From positions 4,201,001 to 4,265,000 of the forward strand of contig NC_064042.1 in NCBI RefSeq assembly GCF_932526225.1: 64,000 nt of DNA, given 5' to 3'. Source of the DNA: Nematostella vectensis (lineage: Eukaryota > Cnidaria > Anthozoa > Actiniaria > Edwardsiidae). Both the position numbers and the translations under genes were made by a program. How positions within the stretch are numbered: the first letter of the stretch is position 1; each line of letters opens with the position of its first letter. Below the pieces are notes generated by a model. The model worked only from the letters and a program-made list of their open reading frames with translations. It did no database searches and was not told where the DNA came from. Below, in pieces: positions 37,216-64,000 of this stretch.

Positions 37216-37271
37216 CAATTGCTATCCTTAGTGTATAAAATCATATATGAATTGCAGTGTATAAACTGCAA

Positions 37272-39070
37272 TTCCTTAGGGGTTGTTTAAGAAATTTTTT
37301 TTCAATTCTGCTATCTTTTATGGCATAAAATTTTCGAGCAAATGCTATTCCTTAAGATATGTTTAACGGGTATTTTTAAATTAACGCCCCTCTCTAATAA
37401 ACGCCCCCTCTAATGAACCCCCCCACCACCACCACCACCACCACCAGCACCACCCTACCCCCATCTTTAAAACAAACGACATAGGAATTTTTTCCGATTT
37501 TGCTATCTGTTAGAGTTAAAGAAAGTCCTTCGATCACACCCAATGTTCTATCTCTTACGGGTAAGAATTGTTGTTGACCAAACCCAAAGTGGTATCCCTG
37601 TTTCTAGAGTCTCCCCCGGGGTCGACGCAACACCTTTTGCCATCCTAATATGTCCACGAAATTGTCTACATTATCTATCGCGACTCCCCTGAAGGTTCGT
37701 GGGATAAGAACCATTGGAGTTTGCATGGACCAACGTAGTTTGCCTGAGAGGCAAAGTGGGGAAGAACGGAGAGGAGTTAGGAGAAGACAGGGGGGGGGGT
37801 TGGAGAGGCAAGAGCAGTGGTAAGGACGCAAGAAGCGATATGGGAATTTAAGCACGAACGAAATAAATGAAATTTGTTTATAATATTTTATTATTATGTT
37901 TCAAATAACCGGGTTTAGGATTGATAACAAAAAGCGTGTGAAATACAAAAATCGTGAAATACCATTCGCAAAATAGTTCATATTAGTAGTAAACCAGAGG
38001 GGGGGGGGGGGGTTCTCTAGCCACTTGTAACGGACTCTTTTAAATGACAACTATGACCACTTAGCTGGGGGAGGCACCAGTTTGACTTCTTCGCTGTTAC
38101 AACTGCTTTACACGGTGTGTACAAGACGGTTTACAAGTAGATTTTAAGATTATCTTAAGCATAATAATTTAGGGTATCGTACCGCATCCCTTTTGTATAT
38201 TCCTAGGGCGGCGAGTCCAAACGGGAAACCTTCACTGACACCCCGAAAAGCATTTAGTTTCGTTTGGATAAGGTTTTTAGCCTATGGGTGGCGACCTTCC
38301 AACGTGGGTGTGCCAGTGAGTTACCCTTGGACTGCCGTGACCTACGTAATAATTACATGGTTATTATTGACTACGGAGCTAACACACTATTAACGCATCA
38401 TTAACTCCCGGCACAAGTTGGCGGTAAATTGTCTAAAATGATAAAGTTATAAAAATAGCGAAACCCATCACCTTGCGTTAATTCCCCGCGTGACAAGTAC
38501 TAGCGTATCCCCGACACCCTGCTATAATTGTCCCGCGTGACACCAGCCTATGAACCTCAAACTGTGCAAGGCGTGTTGTTTCGGGTCTACACAATAGGAT
38601 ACCTTGGATGGGATTCCAAAAACTACTACCCAGTATTCAGCCAATCCCAAGTTAAAGCGTTGGAAGATATTTGTGATACTGAGTAGCAATAGAAACAATT
38701 CGAGAGTTTCGTTTAGAACGGTCGTGTTTATCCTGATTGTTTCGGATATTTTACAGCGTGATGATAGCGATGATACCATGATAGACAGCATCGGGAATCT
38801 TGGTGGATTTCTCAAGTTGAGTGACATGCGGTTACACGGTAACAGAGGGACCAATTGTGACATGCACCTCACGCGTTCGTAGCATTGTAGGGTAACAAAA
38901 ATCTATGGGGGTATAATAATACGAGATATGATGGTAATTCTAGTGACTAAAACGTTTGATGATACTGACCTGTATACGAGGTTTTTTCAGCTATCGCGCT
39001 GGTATTATCTTTGTACGCGATTGCAAGGGTCTGCGGGACCCTTCTTACGCGCGAGTGGTGTTTTTAGAGC
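37272..39070. other. Right flank of the viral element and 3' flank of gene 2
   Basis: No gene supported. 37272-37450 is low complexity with short repeats around CAATTCCTTAGG/CTATTCCTTAAG and a CCACCA run. From about 37640 the sequence is a diverged form of the 3' flank found after genes 1, 3 and 4 (TGGTAAGGACGCA block near 37815, ACGATAGGATACC-like block near 38595), which places the element's right boundary before that. Confidence 0.5.
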
Positions 39071-39287
39071 CTAGGGGTTGATCACACGGATCCTCGATAT
39101 GAGCATTTCATGCGCTAATAACTCTACTGCCTACCCTTTGATCACATGGATCCGCGATATGAGCATTTCATGCGCTAATAACTCTACTGCCTACCCTTTG
39201 ATTACATGGATCCGCGATATGAGCATTTCACGCGCTATTAACTCCACTGATTACCCTTTGATCACATGGATCCGCGATATGACCATC

Positions 39288-49560
<10,273 letters not shown>

Positions 49561-51420
49561 CGAAGAAGATTTCTCTTGTGCTCAACAGGAAGTAAACACT
49601 GCAGCTAAAATGTTTTGCATATTTTGACATATCTTAAAAATAGGGGGCCGCTTGAATGCCCATGAGTTGTTTAGGAGTAGATGAGCCAGCCAAGCCTGCT
49701 TATAGATACAAAAAAAAGTTACAGTAGGATAAAAAACAGATCAAGCCACAAGTGTAAATCTAAAAATGTGACTAAATTACAAATTATTCTAAATTACCTG
49801 ATTCCACACTCTACTTTTCAGTGCACGGGCTATAGGATAGCTTTATTCAGAAATGATGTTTAATATCTTGTTAGTGTTACGAGATAACGCGTAGGGAATA
49901 CAGCCAGTTTAGGTAGGAATACGCCCTTTATTCAACATTAACAAGAAACTAGACATCATTTTGGAGTAAAGCTATCCTATAGCCCGTGGAAAGTCGTATG
50001 TTTATTGGAGTGTATAAGCACACTTTACTTTCGTATCATGTAAAGGATGACAGGTCATGGCGTATGTAATAAGTTGTAGATATTGTTATTGAAGATCGGT
50101 CTATATTCACAAACCAAAGCGCGCGGTTGTATTAACTGACTCCATGAGTATAAATAGCGAGGGTTACTACATAAATATCAACTGCCTTGTATGTAGTGTG
50201 CGTTCCTAAGAGGTTGAACGAGCAGATTTTTAAAAGGGCTCAAATTAGAGCTGCTTTTTTCTTCGTGACCGTTATTGCATACACTTGATTAAAAAATCTT
50301 GTAACGCCACCAAGTTTTTACTTAATCCTTCAATCAATTAACATCACTTTGATAAAGTCAAATATCGTAATAAAGCCCCAAATACAGCACACACATTAGA
50401 TATAGACATCCTCCTTCTAGAGATTTCACCAAACGTTTACCTTTAAAAAGGAACAGTTCTTCTAGCACGGCAAAGACCACAATGAAATTTACCATTAATT
50501 TAACCTCCGTTATTCGCAGGAATCAAACGCAATCTTGGGGCCTGTTCCGGGGGGTTACCTTCACATCGAGGATGCTCCACCTCGCGAATTATTAGCATTT
50601 GCTAAAGTACCGATTCAGAAGATTTTTTCAATCGTGTGAGAAGCTTAAGCGACAGGGGTATTAGAGCTGCATGGCTACTTTTGGTGACCAGGGCACCAAT
50701 AAAGATTGGGTGAAAGGCAAATTAAAAAGAACTTTGACGAGGGAGATGAAGACAGGGAGGGAAAAAGGGTTGGAATGACTAGAGTAGTGGTAAGGACGCA
50801 CGAATAAATATGGGAATGACGAAGAAAAGTGACTTTTTATTGTAAGTTATCAATTATGTTTCATGTAACCGGGTAAAGAATTGATTACAACAATAAGCAT
50901 ACCATGCAGGATAAAACTAACGTCAAATATAATTAGCAAATTAGTTCATGTTGGCAGTAACCAGGAAGCGAGCCTCTGTAAACCCACACTGTGGAAGACG
51001 TGTTGTTTCAGGTCTACACGATAGGATACCTTGGTTGCGCTTCCAAAGATAACTAACCACTAGCAGCAATTGAAAAAGTCCATAATATTCGGAGGTTTCT
51101 ATTGAAACGGCATTAAAACGTATTTATTTATTGTTCCTGGTATACTTTACCGCGTGATAATAGCGAGAGATAGCATGAGTATCTTTGTTGATATATCCAG
51201 TTCATGTGAATGGTAACATAGGGTAACACGGTTATCTCGACCAATGGTGATATAAATATACCTAACGCGTTGTGACTAGTGACTAAATCTTTGATAATAT
51301 TTACCTCAAGTGTACGTGTACGTGTACGTGTGTATTTTCAGCTTACGCGCTGGTATTATCTTTGTACGTGATTACAAGGATCTGCGGGACTATCTTACGC
51401 GCTAGTGGTATTTCTAGAGC
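49561..51420. other. Intergenic between genes 3 and 2
   Basis: No gene supported. Contains the 5' flank of gene 2 (GAGCCAGCCAAGCCTGC at about 49685), an inverted repeat at 49824-49988 (separate entry), and from about 50380 the duplicated 3' flank of gene 3, parallel to 60230-61560 and 700-1790. Confidence 0.6.
49824..49988. repeat. Small inverted repeat, 165 bp
   Basis: CACGGGCTATAGGATAGCTT at 49824 is matched in inverted form at the right end (AAGCTATCCTATAGCCCGTG), with the inner words AAATGATGTT/CATCATTTTGG extending the pairing. Likely a foldback MITE or part of a larger one. Confidence 0.75.
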
Positions 51421-51457
51421 CTAGCCGTTGATCACATGGATCCGCGATATGAGCATC

Positions 51458-59398
<7,941 letters not shown>

Positions 59399-61560
59399 CG
59401 AAGAAGATCTATCTTGGGCTCAACAGGAAGTAAATACTGTAGCTAAAATGTTTTGCATATGTTTACATATCTTATAATTAGGGGGTCGCTTGAATGCCCT
59501 TATGAGTTGTTTAGGAGTGACGAGCCAGCCAAGCATGCTTATAGATACAAAAATAAGTTACAGTAGGATCAAAAACAGATCAAGCCACGATGGTAATTCT
59601 AGAAATAGTTCTAAATTATTATAAAATATCCTGATTCTACTCTACTTTGTCAGTGTCGGGATTAAGAGTTTATTAGTTTTACGTGACGCAAGATAGCGTG
59701 AGGGAAATTACGTATGTTATTATTAGGTGTTATTGTCCTATCTTATCTGGAAATTAAGTAGTGATTTAATCTTGTGAACGTGAATAGCAGGATGAATCGT
59801 AGTAAAAAAGGAATGTAAATTATTTAGTAAATATCCGTTTGTGGGTAGATGAAAGAAAGCGCTGTATTATCCATTGATTGTAAGGGCGTAAAATTGGGGT
59901 ATAAATAGGAAGAACATTGTATAGTTTAGTTATTGATCGTATTGATCGTTTTGGATTGGATTGATTGAATTGATTGTAAAACGTTGATCGTTGAGATTTG
60001 TATTGATTGTACGTAGCATGAAGTGCTAGTAAACGCAAACGCAAAAAAGTATCGAAGGAAATTGATTGCACGGGGAAACGAATTTCCACGACAGTCAGTG
60101 TATAAGACGACATATAGTCGTATGTTTATTGTAGTGTACTGTTCGTATCATGTAAAAATAATGAAACTAATATACAATGACAAGTGCTACAAAGTACATG
60201 TGACCAATTACTTGGTCAAATATCATAATAAAGCCCCCAATACAGCACACACATTAGATAAGACATCCTCCATCTGGAGATTTCTCCAAACGTTTACCTT
60301 AACAAGGTATCAGCTCTTCTTGCTCGGCAAGGACTGCAATGAAAATGCAAGATTTACCATTAATGTAACCTCCCTCATTCGCAGGAATTTAACGAAGTCA
60401 TTCCGGGGCTCATTCTGAAGGGTTACCTTCACATCGAGGATGCTTTACCTCGCAAATCATTGTGTGGCCTGATTGGACCAAACGGACTTTGCCGCACCAT
60501 TTACCAGATCAACAGATGGAGGAGAATTTCTTAGTTATGCAAATAATAGTTTAGACGGGGGTTTTGTAGTCACTGAAATAATTAGGACGTTTATGGTTGA
60601 CGCTAATCCTTTTGGCATCTTGATGTGTCCGGCGAATTATTAGAATTATTAGTATTACCGTCTCAGAAGGTCTTTTCAGTTGTGTAAGAAGCTAACGCGA
60701 CATGGATATGAGGGCTGCATAGCTACTTTTGTTGACCAGGGCACCAATAAAGATTGGGCGATAGGCAAATTAGAAATAACTTTGAGGAGGGAGATGAAGA
60801 CAGGGAGGGAAAAAGGGTTGGAATGATTAGAGTAGTGGTAAGGACGCACGAATAAATATGGGAATTATTTTTATTGTAAGTAATCAATTATGTTTCAAGT
60901 AACAGGATTAAGAATTGATTACAACAATAAGCGTGCCGTGCGGGATGCAAATAACGTCAAATATAATTCGCAAAATAGTTAATGTTAGCAGTAACCAGAA
61001 AGCTAGCCTATGTAAGCTTATTGCCGTGGTTACACTAGGACGCCAACTGAGGTTTAGTCTCTGTTAACTGAATCCTGATTGGTCCTGGTTGACTTGCGTT
61101 GTTTCAAGTCTACACGTACGATAGGATACCTTGATTGCGTTTCCAAAGATAACTTAGCAGCAATAAGAAGAGTCTATAGAATTCGGGGGTTTCTATTGAA
61201 ACGGCATTAAAAACATATTTATCTTTATTGTTCCTGGTATACTTTACCGCGTGATAATAGCGAGGAATAGCATGAGGATCTTTGTTGATATATCCAGTTC
61301 TTGTGATTAGTAACATAGGGCAACACGGTTATCTCGACCAATGGTGATATAAATACACCTCACGTGTTAGTGACATTGTATGTCACTGGAGGTATGTTCA
61401 AAATTTGCGTGATGATGATTTCTAGGTGACTAGTGACTATAAATCTTTGATAACATTTACCTCAAGTGTACGTGGTATTTTCAGCTAAAGCGTTGGTATT
61501 ATCTTTGTACGCAATTGCAAGGATCTGCGGGACTATCTTACGCGCTAGTGGTATTTCTAG
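59399..61560. other. Intergenic between genes 4 and 3
   Basis: No gene supported. Holds the gene 3 5' flank (GAGCCAGCCAAGCATGC near 59523), a GATTGAT-rich simple stretch (59930-60020), and the duplicated 3' flank of gene 4 from about 60230. The minus-strand open stretch 61110-61316 corresponds to 1319-1630 but is disrupted in other copies. Confidence 0.6.
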
Positions 61561-61566
61561 AGCCCA

Positions 61567-61715
61567 CCCTTTGATCACACAGATCCGCGATATGAGCATT
61601 TCACGTGCTAATAACTCTACTGCCTACCCTTTGATCACATGGATCCGCGATATGAGCATCTTATGCGCTAGTAACTCTACTGCCTACACGTTGATAACAT
61701 GGATCTGTGGCTTTA
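61567..61715. repeat. 60-bp minisatellite, gene 4 copy, about 2.5 units
   Basis: Same unit and position as in genes 1-3, overlapping the end of the tail exon. Confidence 0.85.
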
Positions 61716-64000
61716 GTCCTGTGCAACGCCTGGTACTCACTCCCTCTTATGTCTGTGCCTACTTCCCTCTCGTCCCTACCACCAGGCCTGGCCGCAATGC
61801 GTGTCCCAGGATGCAGTGGGGCGTACTGCGCATTCTCGCTGTATTGTGTCGTCGCCTGTAAAGATTGGTACACTTCAGGTGGTAAACCTCGTTTTCTTGT
61901 GTTCTCATAACCTGGCTCGCTTTGATCACCCGTGTCGTTCCTTGCTCTCCTCGCGGGTGGATTCTGTCTACTCATTCTAGTGCTATCGACGCTTTCGTAC
62001 TGGCGATTGGCTGGCACATGCTGATCACGTGACGCGTTGATGTTTATAGCTTCATACTGCGTGACATTGCCCCCTTGCGTTACATCATCGTATTGCGTGA
62101 CGTTACTACGGTTGGTTGGTCGTGCTGGTGCATTGTTCACTGATTCGTATTGTGGAATGGGGTCAGGGGTGGGTCCCCTATTTTCCGATGGGGCGACCTC
62201 GTAGTCTCCCATCCCTGGGATTGTGTGCTGGTCTTGGTTCGCATTTTCTTGCATTGCCACATTCTGAATAATAATAGAATGTTTATAACGTTGTTTATTG
62301 GTACCTCACTTCTCAAGATGTTGTATGACCTCTAGAATAAAGAGAAAGAAATGCTTACCTGGAATCCAGAGTAGCCTGGGTTATCGGCTTCAGGTCTGTG
62401 GGGAAAAGGTTATGTTAACTCAAAAACAAGAATATGTAACGATAGCTGGATAGTATCAAGTTTTTCATACCTTCTTTTCCTTGTTGTAAGACCTGCAAAA
62501 CAAGAAAAGAATAAAACTTCATTACATATATTATTGAAATGAGTAATCAAAATGCAGAAAAGCTGTTTCCTAGCGTTGTCAATAACATATTTAGGCTACA
62601 TTTACTGCTGTTGAGCCGTGAACGCTTTCCCACAAATGACAAATTCAACAATGTTTATTACTCGGTAGTAGTTCATTTAAGCTTAACCTATAGGATCAAT
62701 AAAACAACAACTGAAATATATGCATTTTTAAAATATTCTAGTACGACAGATTATTAGATAATGTCAATGTATAAAAAAGTCTGACTCGGATACCTTTGCT
62801 TTAGACACCCCAGCGAGTACCAGATCTGGGAGATCTATCTGACCAAGGGAACAGGACAATCTCATCTTTTATAAGGTATAGATACATATTCTTTACTGTT
62901 TCAAAACGCCACAAGGCCACATTTGATTTATGAAAATAAGAAGTATTATTTCTTGGTTGTTTTTTATTGCATGATTTGTTTATATGTATCTATATTCCGT
63001 ATTATAAATATTTAGTTTTGTGGATTTTTAAAAGAGAAGGAGGATGGGGGTCTACCCTTGCTCCTGGGTACCATAAGCTCCGAGCTTAGCGCCGACAACG
63101 TTTTGGCTTCGCGGCGATCGCTCAAATCGTTGTAGCCGCGAAGCTCGGAGACTCTGGTAACCAGGGTAGGGGGGTCAAACAAGTTTCTCTCCGGGGGGGG
63201 GGGGGGGGCAACAAAGTTTTGATGTTGTCAAAGGGGGGGTTGTACAGAAAACTCAAGTGGAGTGGGGCTGAATACCGACACTCCCTCGGCCATAAATAAT
63301 AAACACTCCTTTAGTACTACTTCGAGGATGGCTGAAATGCTACTCGACATAAAACATATAACATAAAACAGTAAACATATCTGACGGACTTACCTGCCCT
63401 CTTCAGCACCACGATGTAGAAAATCAGAAAAAAGATGACCAAGAACAAGATGGCGACCAGCACAGCGAGACCAACAATGGTGGAGTTCTGATCATTTACC
63501 TCGACAGCTGGAACAAAATGTAATATAGACCGTATAAGATACAAAAAGTAGAGTTGTAAATGTGACGTAGCGATATTACTCTCCTACTGGTGTCTAAGCA
63601 CGTGGCACACTCGTTGATCTGAACGGAGTTATCCTGGCAGTCACGTGACAAGAGCTTGTGCCTGTTAGTTGAGATAGCCCTGATGATCAACTGAAAAGCA
63701 CCCAGTGGGGGTGGTACTGATGCTCACGTGACTAGCACACATACCGGTGGGGATGGTACTTATGATCACGTGACTAGCACACGGACCTGTGGGGGTGGTA
63801 CTTATTATCACGTGACTAGCACACGGACCTGTGGGGGTGGTACTGATGCTCACGTGACTAGCACACGGACCTGTGGGGGTGGTCCTGATGGTCATGCGAC
63901 TAGCACACGTACCTGTGGGGGTGGTACTTATGATCACGTGACTAGCACACGTACCTGTGGGGGTGGTCCTGATGGTCACGTGACTAGCACACATACTTGT
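61661..64000 (-). CDS. Receptor gene 4, 3' part (TM and cytoplasmic tail)
   Basis: Exons 63394-63507 (TM), 62471-62492, 62359-62395 and 61661-62263 (tail) match genes 1-3 in length, phase and splice sites. The FN3 and extracellular exons lie beyond the window. The tail has YDDV, YEAI, GYENTR, YQSL, YAPL and SEYQAL; the last still fits the ITIM pattern. In the TM exon a Tyr-Ile-Val stretch reads FLIFYIVV, a minor variant. Status (gene or pseudogene) cannot be judged from this part. Confidence 0.7.
63066..63165. repeat. Hairpin palindrome in the gene 4 intron
   Basis: Third copy of the 52387 hairpin at the equivalent intron position. The stem is slightly damaged (TTAGCGCC versus TAGCCGCG). Confidence 0.75.
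63700..64000. repeat. 42-bp minisatellite, gene 4 copy, continuing past the window end
   Basis: At least seven units with CACGTGACTAGCACACGTAC words. The minus-strand frame is fully open through the visible part. Confidence 0.85.

Larger units (their letters stand above)
25571..37270. mobile_element. Endogenous Polinton-like virus element, degraded
   Basis: An intronless, gene-dense, GC-rich island within AT-rich host DNA. The left edge is placed where homology to the receptor 5' flanks (GAGCCAGCCAAGC) stops at about 25570. The right edge is uncertain between 37270 and 37640, where diverged gene 2 3'-flank sequence begins. Modules: left minor-capsid and membrane genes, two convergent genes, a rightward virion block (capsid, ATPase, membrane proteins), and a leftward polymerase-helicase-HNH gene. 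Capsid plus packaging ATPase define a double-jelly-roll virus lineage. No integrase, cysteine protease or long terminal inverted repeat was recognised. Breaks in several genes indicate an old, inactive copy. Confidence 0.8.

Noticed and set aside
25571-37270. Bacterial or phage contamination because of high GC and overlapping genes
   Set aside because: Its left side joins receptor 5'-flank sequence shared with other paralogues, and the gene content (capsid, A32-type ATPase) fits an endogenous eukaryotic virus element.
37089-37271. Upstream extension of the polymerase-helicase gene to 37271
   Set aside because: It passes through a G-run coding Pro-Pro-Pro-Pro and an AT-rich promoter-like region; the ATG at 37088 is a better start.

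Overview
The window looks like nuclear DNA of a marine invertebrate, most probably a cnidarian (sea anemone or coral). It has split genes with GT/AG introns, AT-rich introns, minisatellites, foldback transposons and metazoan receptor domains. The species cannot be proved from the sequence. I saw no rRNA or tRNA gene and no CRISPR array.

Host layer. Four tandem paralogous receptor genes lie on the minus strand: gene 1 (22165 to 2564), gene 2 (49560 to 39288), gene 3 (59398 to 51458) and the 3' part of gene 4 (64000 to 61661). I reconstructed exons from splice sites and reading phase. The spliced lengths are 5385, 3804 and 3315 nt for genes 1 to 3, all multiples of three. The product order is signal peptide, unusual N-terminal Ig-like domain, a variable number of Ig domains, SEA domain, FN3 domain, transmembrane helix, and a cytoplasmic tail with about ten tyrosines including ITIM-, YxxL-pair- and YxN-type motifs. 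Nearly all introns are phase 1, so Ig exons can be added, lost or skipped without breaking the frame. This resembles an invertebrate allorecognition or immune-receptor cluster; function is inference.

Gene 1 has 15 predicted Ig domains because a pair of Ig exons was amplified in units of about 3.05 kb (7425-19254). Each unit carries a 1.4-1.8 kb foldback element whose long inverted arms contain the promoter-like region and first codons of a RecQ-like helicase. Gene 2 carries a premature stop in one skippable Ig exon and has lost another Ig exon. Gene 3 looks intact. Two minisatellites recur in the genes: a 60-bp repeat grown from the stop-codon end of the tail exon, and a 42-bp repeat grown from the 5' splice site after FN3, containing E-box palindromes.

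Viral layer. From about 25571 to 37270 there is a GC-rich, intronless island: an endogenous Polinton-like virus element inserted in a duplicated receptor-gene 5' flank. It encodes a major capsid protein, an A32-type packaging ATPase, a candidate minor capsid protein split in two, several small membrane proteins, and a large fusion of a divergent family-B polymerase palm, an SF1 helicase and an HNH nuclease. Several genes are broken by in-frame stops or register shifts, while the ATPase and the helicase-HNH part are open. I found no integrase, protease or clear terminal inverted repeats.
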